Below, piece by piece: positions 55,609 through 63,124 of a stretch of 64,000 bases of DNA. The stretch comes from Mycolicibacterium gadium (GTDB taxonomy: Bacteria; Actinomycetota; Actinomycetes; Mycobacteriales; Mycobacteriaceae): assembly GCF_010728925.1 (NCBI RefSeq), contig NZ_AP022608.1, positions 3,162,001 to 3,226,000 on the forward strand, given 5' to 3'. The first letter of the stretch is position 1; every line of letters starts with the position of its first letter. The notes below the pieces were generated by a model. The model was not told the origin of the DNA. It did not search any database and saw only the letters and a program-made list of their open reading frames with translations. The translations under genes and the position numbers were made by a program.

Positions 55609-56480
55609 CGTTGCCCTCGGGACTCGCGATCACCTTGAAGATAATTGGTGAGGATTTGGTTGAACTCTTCCGGCCGTTCCCACTGCGGCCAATGGCCACA
55701 ATCCTCCATCAATGCGAATTCAGCGCCGGGAATTAGCTCGGCTGCCCGCCGTCCGAATTCCACCGTCGCCGAGGGATTGTGACTCGTCCACAGCACGAGC
55801 GTGGGCCTGGTCAAGCTGGTCAATCGCTCAGCCGTGAGATTGTCCTCAGCAGTCGCCGCTGAGGGCGGCGCCGTCGCGTTCGTCAGTGCCGACCGCGATT
55901 CTTCGCTCTGGTAAAGTGCCCACCGCAGCGCCACCAGTTCATCGGTCAGGTCGCGGTCAGGGTGGTGGAAAAGCCAGGCCATCCTCTCCCGCACATTCGC
56001 CGGACTCGGGTCAGCCAGGAATTGCCGGGTGACCCGGGCAAGCTCTGCGCGCCCGGCAGCGGTGCGAGCCTCGGCATCGGCGCCGACCTCTAGCGTCAAC
56101 CGCGCGCCGCACACGTAGATCAACCGGTCGACACGGTCGGGATGTTCCAACGCAGTCCACGCCGCGATCCAACCTCCTAACGACTCGCCCACCAGGTGGG
56201 CTCGGTCGATGCCTTCCTGGTCCATGTATCCGAGTAGGTGACTGACATAGTCCTTACGCTTCGGGGCGACCTCACAACCACTGGTGAGACCGTGACCCAA
56301 CAGGTCCAGCGCATGCACTCGGAAATGACGCGACAGCGCCGTCACGTTGCGGGCGAAGGCTTCGGCGTGACCGCCTCCCCCGTGCATGAGAATGAGGTCC
56401 GGACCTTCCCCTGCCTGAATTGTCCTGGTTCGGACGCCGTCGACATCTACGAAGCGTGTTTCCGCTCCAAGCAAGCTCAC
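55605..56480 (-). CDS. Alpha/beta hydrolase, meta-cleavage product hydrolase-like
   Basis: The protein is about 291 aa. The oxyanion loop is MHGGGGHAEAF, the nucleophile Ser is in GESLGGWIAA, and the catalytic His is in DCGHWPQWERPEEFN. This pattern is that of MhpC/BphD/CmtE-type C-C hydrolases, which split the ring-cleavage product of extradiol dioxygenases. GTG 56480 fits the family N-terminus (SLLGAETRFVDVDG); a TTG at 56567 would add 29 unusual residues. It is the first gene of the oxygenase 2 operon. Confidence 0.82.
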   Translation of the reverse strand: MSLLGAETRFVDVDGVRTRTIQAGEGPDLILMHGGGGHAEAFARNVTALSRHFRVHALDLLGHGLTSGCEVAPKRKDYVSHLLGYMDQEGIDRAHLVGESLGGWIAAWTALEHPDRVDRLIYVCGARLTLEVGADAEARTAAGRAELARVTRQFLADPSPANVRERMAWLFHHPDRDLTDELVALRWALYQSEESRSALTNATAPPSAATAEDNLTAERLTSLTRPTLVLWTSHNPSATVEFGRRAAELIPGAEFALMEDCGHWPQWERPEEFNQILTNYLQGDRESRGQR

Positions 56481-56955
56481 ACAAATTGAAGCGTCTTTGA
56501 GCAACCTTCGACGTCCCCTCAGCCAGTACAGTACCCAGTTTTTATCATACTTCCCGAATATCTGCAAGGTAGAAATTTAGGCTTCTGTGTAAATGGGACT
56601 CTCGAAGGGGAGACGATGCCCACGTCAAGCGGGCGCAGCGGTGCGGCTGCCGACGCAAGCTGTCGACCATCACATCGACACAGTTCTTCACTGCGGTCGT
56701 GCAGCGTCGTATCAATAATTCTTCTGTGCCGCAATGTCATTCGCACCTCGCGACAAACCCTGAGCGCCACGCGGACTGCCGCGTTTCACCAAGGTCGGAC
56801 GCAACCTAGCCGACGAGCGAACGTTCTTCTCGGGAGTACTCACTACCTGAGTGCACCCGATAGACCCCTCAGTTGGAGCCGTGGATGCCAAGCGAGGACC
56901 GGTGAGTGGACGTCAGCACCGTAGCGGCGTCGACCGTCCTATACCCGGGGACCGA
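56481..56955. other. 475-bp gap between hydrolase and MarR genes
   Basis: It should hold the promoter of the oxygenase 2 operon near its left end, where the sequence is AT-rich (ATATCTGCAAGGTAGAAATT). Frames on either strand lack any recognisable domain. No clear palindrome was found. Confidence 0.45.
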
Positions 56956-57519
56956 TCAGGAGGTGCGCTGGCCGCTCGGGTAGTTCTCCAAGCAATCTAT
57001 TAGTTCGTTCAGTCGTGCAAGCAGCTGCTGCCTGTGTCGCGGGTTGATACCGGCAAAGAGTCTCTGCAGAAAGTCGTAATGACCGGGCAGAAACTCGGTC
57101 ATGAACTGATCGCCCTTCTTCGATATCGCGACCACAACCGAGCGCCGATCGCGGGGATTCACCTTGCGTGTGACAAAACCTGCCTTGGTCAGCGTGTCCA
57201 CCACGCTCGTCAGGCTGGCTTGGCGTACGGAAATAGAATCGGCCAGTGCGCCCATCGTCATCGGCCCGTCGGCGCGCTTCAGGACGGTCAGAACGTTGAA
57301 CTGGCTCATCGAGAGGTCTACCGGCGTCAACTCATCGACGGCTACCCGACCGAAGGCGGTCACAGCACGGTAGAGCGCAAGCGGGAGCGCCAACGAAGAG
57401 GGGTCGTGATCGGGTCCGGCTTCGCGGGTCTTGGCCGCGACCTGTTCGGCCATCGTCAACTTCTCGGTACTCATGAAGTCCCTTGCAACGTTGATCAGCG
57501 GTTCGGCAGACATCTCCAC
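56956..57519 (-). CDS. MarR-family transcriptional regulator of the catabolic region
   Basis: The protein is 187 aa. The winged helix is SMSQFNVLTVLKRADGPMTMGALADSISVRQASLTSVVDTL, followed by the wing KVNPRDRRSVVVAIS. The N-terminal tail of about 45 residues is longer than usual; Met 16 could be the true start. It lies between the oxygenase 2 and oxygenase 3 gene groups on the same strand and is a natural candidate to repress one or both. A possible operator lies at 57594-57608. Confidence 0.88.
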   Translation of the reverse strand: MEMSAEPLINVARDFMSTEKLTMAEQVAAKTREAGPDHDPSSLALPLALYRAVTAFGRVAVDELTPVDLSMSQFNVLTVLKRADGPMTMGALADSISVRQASLTSVVDTLTKAGFVTRKVNPRDRRSVVVAISKKGDQFMTEFLPGHYDFLQRLFAGINPRHRQQLLARLNELIDCLENYPSGQRTS

Positions 57520-57593
57520 CGGGTGGTGATCATACCGGCAAATGGTCGGTGGTCTTTCTTTCCGCTCACCGATATTCGGCCCGTTTACAATTC

Positions 57594-57608
57594 AGTTAGC
57601 TATACAGC
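57594..57608. promoter_or_regulatory. Possible MarR operator
   Basis: CAGTTAGCTATACAG is an imperfect palindrome centred on TAGCTA, about 75 bases upstream of the marR start, where an autoregulatory site would lie. Its outer CTGTATA half matches the left palindrome at 51226. Assignment is by position and symmetry only. Confidence 0.4.
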
Positions 57609-57639
57609 GTGACGGGGGTCGCACTCAAGACGTAGGGGT

Positions 57640-58518
57640 TCACCTCGGAGGCATCGACCGGATTCGTTGAAGAAGTTCTGTGCTTTCGGGGTAGGCACGG
57701 TCGCGAAACTCCGAGGCCGCAACACTTTGGAAGAAGTCCACGACGGGCTCAAGCGTCCTGCTGCGGATACCGGCGTTCGTCGCCATTCGTTCCGCGAGCG
57801 CGGAGTCTTTCGTAATGGTGCTAGCGGGGGCGCGGTTTCTAACTGACTCGGTGTCGTGGCGGAAGTACGCCGCCGCCGTGGTGAGACCCGAGTCCCCCCC
57901 GCTGCACTCCGCGATCGCGTCGGCTACCTCGCCGGCATTCAATCCCATCGCCTCAGCGATTAAGAGGGCTTCCGCCGAAGCGAGGTACCAGCTGTACTTG
58001 ATGTGCTGGTTGAGAAGCTTGGTGGCATATCCCGCACCTCGATGGCCGCAGTACACCAAGGTGCGCGAGACGGCGGCGAGGACATCGGCATCAGGGCCGA
58101 GCACCCCGCTTGGGCCTCCGACCAGAACGGTCATGTTCGGCGCCTTTCGGCTGACGGGGCAATCGACAAAACGCCTCCCAGCCGCGTCGTAGGCCTGACC
58201 GATGATTGCTGCGACCTCGGGATTACAGGTCGACATATCCAGCAGGGCGGCCCCGTCGGCAAGGCCGGCCAGGACACCTCGCTCCGACCCGAGCGCCACC
58301 TCCAGCACCTGACTCGGCCCCGGGAGGAACGTCAAAACGACATCACATGCGCCGGCCAACTCACGCGCGTCCGCAGCAGCCTCGGCGCCTAGCTCGACAA
58401 TTGGGCGTAATACGTCGGGCCGAATGTCGAAACAGACTACGTAATGGTCCGTCGCAAGAAGTGACGCCGCCAGCGCGGAACCCATGCCGCCCAAGCCGAT
58501 CACGCCGACCCGCCTCAT
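57640..58518 (-). CDS. NAD-dependent beta-hydroxyacid dehydrogenase (3-hydroxyisobutyrate dehydrogenase family)
   Basis: The protein is 292 aa. The Rossmann loop is GVIGLGGMGSALAASLL, then FLPGPSQV. The substrate segment is FVDCPVSRKAPN, where this family usually has DAPVSGG, and the catalytic Lys is in GAGYATKLLNQHIKY. The altered substrate motif suggests a non-standard hydroxyacid. It lies between marR and the cupin gene on the same strand and may act on a side-chain product of the oxygenase 3 pathway. Confidence 0.83.
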   Translation of the reverse strand: MRRVGVIGLGGMGSALAASLLATDHYVVCFDIRPDVLRPIVELGAEAAADARELAGACDVVLTFLPGPSQVLEVALGSERGVLAGLADGAALLDMSTCNPEVAAIIGQAYDAAGRRFVDCPVSRKAPNMTVLVGGPSGVLGPDADVLAAVSRTLVYCGHRGAGYATKLLNQHIKYSWYLASAEALLIAEAMGLNAGEVADAIAECSGGDSGLTTAAAYFRHDTESVRNRAPASTITKDSALAERMATNAGIRSRTLEPVVDFFQSVAASEFRDRAYPESTELLQRIRSMPPR

Positions 58519-58607
58519 GACACCGACCACCGAATGTCAGGCCGTAAACCGACTACCGACACCGTCGGCGAATGCCGGCATCTGCGGCCCTGTGGCTCAA
58601 CAGACGG

Positions 58608-59051
58608 CTATCCCAGCGCCGGATCGGCGAATCGGACACTGTTTCGCTTGGCCGCCTCAATGAGGGCCTTCACGTCACCCGGACCGTTCGACGTTTCGTC
58701 CACGTCTGAAAAGAAATCCAGCGCGCCGCCCGGGCAAGACGAAGTCGTGATCCACCGGGCGCCGTCAGAGAGAACGCGATAGGCGTGCACGACGCCAGCC
58801 GGCACTCGAATCGCCTCACCCACCTGCAGGGTCGCTTCTTCGCCGCCGCGGCTTACCCACAGTTCGCCCTCCAGCACGACATAGCTTTCATCCCAGGGAT
58901 GCTGGTGCGGCGGTGGGCCCGATGATTGCGGAGCGCGCACATCGAACATCTGGTACCCGTCGCCGACGAGAAGCGGGCGCATTTCCTCTGTCATCACACG
59001 CAGAGCGGTCACGTCATCGGCACGCCGCTTCGGTTGGAGCGAAGTAGACAA
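58608..59051 (-). CDS. Cupin-domain protein near oxygenase 3
   Basis: The protein is 147 aa, a single cupin barrel: PPPHQHPWDESYVVLEGELWV gives motif 1 with His/His/Glu, and VPAGVVHAYRV gives motif 2. It probably binds a metal. The start is a TTG at 59051 with a GAGGGG stretch upstream. It lies 99 bp downstream of the oxygenase 3 beta gene. It could be a ring-cleaving or isomerising enzyme, or a binding protein; the sequence does not decide. Confidence 0.78.
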   Translation of the reverse strand: MSTSLQPKRRADDVTALRVMTEEMRPLLVGDGYQMFDVRAPQSSGPPPHQHPWDESYVVLEGELWVSRGGEEATLQVGEAIRVPAGVVHAYRVLSDGARWITTSSCPGGALDFFSDVDETSNGPGDVKALIEAAKRNSVRFADPALG

Positions 59052-59150
59052 TCCAGCTGCCCCCTCATCGGTCGCGGCCCATCAAATATGTTTAGAGAAG
59101 AATATATTTTGCCGTGCTGAAGGTCAAGGGTTCAAGGACATGGTCCGGCT

Positions 59151-59705
59151 TCATAGAATGATCGACAGGTTCTTAGCGAGTAAGACCGTTTGGTCGAGGA
59201 GTAGCCGGCGACGGCACAGTTGCCAGTCACCGGCGACGCGGCGCAACCGGTCCTTGCGCCGGCCGACCAGCAAATCAGTCTCATCGGCGACCCGGTTTCG
59301 ATACACCAGGAACCGGCAACTCACATCGACTTCCGCGCCGTTTACTCCTTCAATACGCACGTTGGTAACCAGGTGTGACACTCGCGAGACGGGTTCTTCG
59401 GCCCAGTGCAGGCCAGTCATCAGCTGCTCCACCCGCAAAGCGACGGTCTCCTTTTTCTCGTCGAACCAGCAGATGTCGTGACCTTCCTGAGTCTGCTCCA
59501 GCTGCGCGAGGTCGTCGTAGGCGACGTTCGCCCGCAGTGGAACGGAGTACTCGTAGTCGTCGGTGAGCAGACCGAGCCATTCGGAGTAACGTCGTTCGTC
59601 GAGCAGGTCGGCTTCCCGATAGAGGAAATCGGCGATTTCGGCCTGAAGCAGCAACTTCTCTACCGCATCCTGCCTCGTGGAAATTTCACCGCCCGTTGCA
59701 CTCAC
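59151..59705 (-). CDS. Ring-hydroxylating oxygenase beta subunit, system 3
   Basis: The protein is 184 aa from GTG 59705, whose bases overlap the alpha stop as GTGA. The beta-subunit pattern is clear: EIADFLYREADLLDERRYSEWLGLLTDDYEYSVPLR, then VSHLVTNVRIEG and RFLVYRNRVADETDLLVGRR. The longer open frame upstream lies inside the alpha gene and is not used. Subunits should be made at equal ratio because of the overlap. Confidence 0.9.
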   Translation of the reverse strand: MSATGGEISTRQDAVEKLLLQAEIADFLYREADLLDERRYSEWLGLLTDDYEYSVPLRANVAYDDLAQLEQTQEGHDICWFDEKKETVALRVEQLMTGLHWAEEPVSRVSHLVTNVRIEGVNGAEVDVSCRFLVYRNRVADETDLLVGRRKDRLRRVAGDWQLCRRRLLLDQTVLLAKNLSIIL

Positions 59706-61117
59706 GACCGTGCGGCTCTCTCGTCGGATTTGGCAAGTTCGATGAGTTGAGGCCACGAGAGGTTGTCGGTGAACTCGGCCCATCGCCGGTAAAAGGCGCG
59801 TGCATTCACCTCGCCTGCGATGGGGTGGTGAGAATGCACAGCCTGGTCGAGCGCACTGGGAGTTTCCATATCGAGACCCTGCTGATAGTTGTAGGGATAG
59901 CGCCGGGCTATCACGCCCTGGCTGGCCTGCGTCGCGTAATTCCAGTTCTCCATATCGTCTTGCTCCGTCATCCCTCCAGGACCCGAGTAGCGCATGTAAT
60001 AGCGGCGCAGCCAGTCACGTACATCATCGGGTGCGTTCTTGTCGATGAGGTACCACCGCCACACTTCGGTTTCGGTGGGGCTGATCGGGTGTGACACCAG
60101 GATCGTCCGCGGAAAACCGGCGGAGAACGACATATTGGGGAACATCGTCGCTGGGCCACGACCACCGAGCTGTCTGCCCTGCGCCTCTAACCGCTCTTTA
60201 CGGAGTGCCCAGGCCTGGGAGAAGTACTCACTCAAGGCCGGTTCTTCGGCGAACTCAGGATAGGCGATCTCATACGCCAGGTTGTCCGATGCACCGTGGC
60301 CCGTACGAAACGACGTCTTCACTCGGCCCTTCGAAAAACCACCCTGATCCTGTCGTTCACCGTGACGCCGGGAGTTTCTGCCGCCCGGGCCGATACCCAC
60401 CTGTTCAACTGAGGCGTGAGTCGTCGCCCCGTGATAGGTATCGCCCAGAAAGTTTTCTGAAACGAACTTCCAATTCGATCTGATGCGCCACTTCTGCACT
60501 CCACGGAACACCTCGGTCGCGCCCTCGGTGCCATCGAAAGCATCAGCCAGGTTGTCCAGCCAATAGTGAAAGTCGCCGACATACTCGTCGAAATCCGGGG
60601 CGGCGGGGTCCCAGCACGCGAAGATCAGGCCTTTGAAGTTGTGCACCTTGGCAGCCCTGACAAGTCCCCAACTCGCTTTGTCAAGGCCATTGCCGTAGGC
60701 CATGCCCTGCTGCGGCACACCGTGCAAATCCCCTGGAGTGGACACCAGCGAACCGTCCATCGAGTACGACCAGCCATGGTAGGGGCAGGTGAACTGCAGC
60801 GTACGGCCCTCGTCATAGCGACACACCGCCATACCCCGATGTCGGCACGAATTGAGGAGGACATTCACATCACCTTGAGCGTCACGGGTCAACAGCACCG
60901 GATCCGAACCCATCCTCGACGAGAAGAACTGGCCCGGCGCAGACACCTGCGAGGCATGGCCCACAAACAACCAGGCTCGCGGAAACAAATACTCCAACTC
61001 ACGGTTGAAAATCGAAGCATCGATGAAGATTTCGCGACTGATCTCCCCGCGATCGACATCGACGAGACTACGAGCGGTTTGATCTGAACCGCCTGAAGTA
61101 ATCATTCTTAACGTCAT
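59702..61117 (-). CDS. Rieske ring-hydroxylating oxygenase alpha subunit, system 3
   Basis: The protein is 471 aa. The Rieske site is C91-x-H93 and C111-x2-H114 (CRHRG, then CPYHGW). The iron site is ENFLGDTYHGATTH near residue 215. A charged insertion (about 230-255, rich in Arg and Gly: RNSRRHGERQDQGG) widens the region after the iron site and is seen in oxygenases acting on large polycyclic substrates; this is a loose comparison. It is encoded between a small ferredoxin upstream and its beta subunit. Confidence 0.92.
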   Translation of the reverse strand: MTLRMITSGGSDQTARSLVDVDRGEISREIFIDASIFNRELEYLFPRAWLFVGHASQVSAPGQFFSSRMGSDPVLLTRDAQGDVNVLLNSCRHRGMAVCRYDEGRTLQFTCPYHGWSYSMDGSLVSTPGDLHGVPQQGMAYGNGLDKASWGLVRAAKVHNFKGLIFACWDPAAPDFDEYVGDFHYWLDNLADAFDGTEGATEVFRGVQKWRIRSNWKFVSENFLGDTYHGATTHASVEQVGIGPGGRNSRRHGERQDQGGFSKGRVKTSFRTGHGASDNLAYEIAYPEFAEEPALSEYFSQAWALRKERLEAQGRQLGGRGPATMFPNMSFSAGFPRTILVSHPISPTETEVWRWYLIDKNAPDDVRDWLRRYYMRYSGPGGMTEQDDMENWNYATQASQGVIARRYPYNYQQGLDMETPSALDQAVHSHHPIAGEVNARAFYRRWAEFTDNLSWPQLIELAKSDERAARS

Positions 61118-61187
61118 CGCTACCTTTCCTTTGCTGTAATGCCCGAACCACCCCCGAGACAGCCGTAACTCAGATCACCACAAACCG

Positions 61188-61295
61188 TCACCGCGTCTGC
61201 CAGGCGTCGATCTCACGTCGTACCTCGTCGAGTGGAGCCAGACCCCGGTCGGCCTGCAAGCAGCAGAACTCGTGCCGGTTGAAACGCAAGCACAT
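61188..61295 (-). CDS. Possible 35-aa small ORF
   Basis: MCLRFNRHEFCCLQADRGL... is an open frame of 35 codons between the ferredoxin and the oxygenase 3 alpha gene, in line with both. It has three Cys and an acidic/basic helix at the end (LDEVRREIDAW). An in-frame TTG could start it 9 codons earlier. The ribosome site is weak. It may be a small protein or the tail of a lost gene. Confidence 0.3.
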   Translation of the reverse strand: MCLRFNRHEFCCLQADRGLAPLDEVRREIDAWQTR

Positions 61296-61368
61296 TCGGG
61301 AACCAACTCGTCTCAACCATGGTCGACGCACTCACCCGCTGGTACTTGCACGTTCACGGCCGTCTCAC

Positions 61369-61566
61369 TCAAATCGTTGCGAGACGTAAAGCCGAGACGG
61401 GACAACTGCGAATTGCCGTGACGATCCTTGCCTCAGCGCTCTCGGTTACCGTGTCATCAAGAATGACAACGGTTCCCGCATCACCGATGTCGAAGACGTC
61501 GGCCGCTGCAACGACACAGTTCGCGTAGCCTTGGCAGACCTCCACGTCCGCCTTGATGACACTCAT
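61369..61566 (-). CDS. Small ferredoxin with CxxYxxC motif, partner of oxygenase 3
   Basis: The protein is 65 aa. The motif C11-x2-Y14-x2-C17 and a third Cys in RSCPVSAL (near 54) indicate a [3Fe-4S] ferredoxin, like the one at 45420-45629. Strands KADVEVCQGYANCVVAAADVFDI match the CYP-type ferredoxin fold. It lies upstream of the oxygenase 3 alpha gene and is its likely electron donor. No reductase gene is in the window. Confidence 0.88.
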   Translation of the reverse strand: MSVIKADVEVCQGYANCVVAAADVFDIGDAGTVVILDDTVTESAEARIVTAIRSCPVSALRLATI

Positions 61567-61596
61567 GGGAACCCCTCTTGTCCTACAAACTTCTGA

Positions 61597-62643
61597 TCAG
61601 CTTTGCTCTTTGCCATCGAGGGCGATGGCGGCAATCCCTTGCACCGCTTGCCGATCCCCGGCGAAGACACCGAAATCGAGATCTACGGTTTCTGCGCCAG
61701 CCTGGGCATGCTTGCCAGTCACCGTCCATCGCGCCTGCACGACGTCGCCCGGGTGAACTGAGGCACTCATCTTGAACGGACCCAGATGCACCAACCTGCC
61801 GCGAAGGCCCATCCAGCGACGAAGCCCGGTCTCGAAAAGAGTTTCCAGGCCACGAGTATTGAAGATGATGTCGGCAAGCCCCGCGGCATGAGCGGCCGCG
61901 GCGCTATGGTGTATCCCGGAAAACATGCGATCCGCGGCAATGTTCATCACAATGCGCTGGTAGGTCAGGGCCAGAGCCGGTCCGCGCACTTGCGCACCGA
62001 CCGTAACGTCGTCGAACTGAAGTGGCGTGTTCCAGTCGACACTGGTATCGGCATCATCCACTGAGCGCGTGCGGGGACCTCGGTCGCCCTGCTGGGCGCG
62101 GGCCGAAGTGCCGGGCTCAGGCCTGGAGGCGTCGTCTGGGTCGTAGTTGAAGACGGTATTTCGGTTGAGCGCCACCAGTTCTCCCGAAAACTTCACGTAC
62201 TCCGACTCGTATTGCAGGAAGACTCCGGTACCCACCCGGGTGCGCTTCTGCTCTACCGAGATGATCGTCGTAGTCCCCTGCAACCTGTCCCCCAAGTACA
62301 GCGGTGTGTGGTATTGCCACTCGCTGCTGACGTTGACCGATCGGCTGAACGGCAGAGCCAGCGTGTCGGTGATGTTGCCCGTCATCTCCTGCCCGTCGAC
62401 CAGATAGGGACTGGGCTGTCCGGGTGCCCAATACGGCGGCAGCCCCCACAGCGGGGTCATCGTCACCGGGGCCACGACGCCGAGGTAGCCGTGCGCCTTC
62501 GCTGCCGCCTCGTCGTCATGCAGTGGGCAGGAAAAGGTGAAAACCTCCAGTTTGCGGCGGATGTCGTTCTGCGTCACCGAGTCGGCTCCTCGAAAGTGGA
62601 TCTTCTCACCGACACGATCGCGTAACTCGTCAGCGGCGGCCAT
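61597..62643 (-). CDS. Double hot-dog acyl-CoA dehydratase/hydratase (FAS1-type dehydratase region, MaoC-like)
   Basis: The protein is 348 aa. An N-terminal MaoC_dehydrat_N/FAS1-like hot dog (LPPYWAPGQPSPYLVDGQEMTG and SEWQYHTPLYLGDRLQGTTTI) is followed by a C-terminal hot dog with IAADRMFSGIHHSAAAAHAAG, holding the catalytic Asp/His-like pair. Such proteins work with DUF35 and thiolase-like partners to hydrate enoyl-CoA side chains, as ChsH1/H2 does in steroid breakdown. ATG 62643 overlaps the end of the DUF35 gene by 14 bases. Confidence 0.82.
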   Translation of the reverse strand: MAAADELRDRVGEKIHFRGADSVTQNDIRRKLEVFTFSCPLHDDEAAAKAHGYLGVVAPVTMTPLWGLPPYWAPGQPSPYLVDGQEMTGNITDTLALPFSRSVNVSSEWQYHTPLYLGDRLQGTTTIISVEQKRTRVGTGVFLQYESEYVKFSGELVALNRNTVFNYDPDDASRPEPGTSARAQQGDRGPRTRSVDDADTSVDWNTPLQFDDVTVGAQVRGPALALTYQRIVMNIAADRMFSGIHHSAAAAHAAGLADIIFNTRGLETLFETGLRRWMGLRGRLVHLGPFKMSASVHPGDVVQARWTVTGKHAQAGAETVDLDFGVFAGDRQAVQGIAAIALDGKEQS

Positions 62644-63088
62644 TGCCCCGCACTTCCGCAGCGGACAGCCGAAATGCCGGCAGCACAACATCATCGGCGA
62701 CGTGCACGTAGACAACCTCGACGGCCGCATCAACCAGCATCGCCGTCCGGTCGGCAACTAGGTCCACTATCCGTGCCACCATCCGCACACCCTCATCCAT
62801 TTCGACAACGGCGCACACGAACGGGACGGCCTCGTCGAACCCGGGATGCAGCGCGCGGTGAATAACCGTGTAGCTGAATACCACTCCCCTGCCCGACGAC
62901 CTCTGCCAAGACCAGGAGTTACTGCCGCAGCCAGCACACGTCAGGCGAGGAACGTGACGCCAACGGCCGCACCTTGAACACCGCTGAAACGACAGCTCCT
63001 GACGTCGGCAATGCTCATAGAACTCCGCCGTGAGACCTTCCAGGGATGGCAACAGCGGTGCTGCGACATCCGTTTCCGTTCGCCTCAC
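62630..63088 (-). CDS. DUF35 zinc-ribbon/OB-fold protein, second copy
   Basis: The protein is 152 aa. The zinc ribbon has C-x2-C in QRCSRCGRW and C-x2-C in TCAGCGS, and the OB-fold contains VFSYTVIHRALHPGF and VPFVCAVVEMDEG. It is the second DUF35/thiolase pair in the window (the first at 32766-34412), but in the opposite orientation and with weak similarity. It is flanked by a thiolase-like gene and the dehydratase, giving the order thiolase, DUF35, hydratase on one message. Confidence 0.87.
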   Translation of the reverse strand: MRRTETDVAAPLLPSLEGLTAEFYEHCRRQELSFQRCSRCGRWRHVPRLTCAGCGSNSWSWQRSSGRGVVFSYTVIHRALHPGFDEAVPFVCAVVEMDEGVRMVARIVDLVADRTAMLVDAAVEVVYVHVADDVVLPAFRLSAAEVRGNGRR

Positions 63089-63124
63089 ATCGGGCCCCTT
63101 GTGAAGCGGCCAGTCACAACGCCG

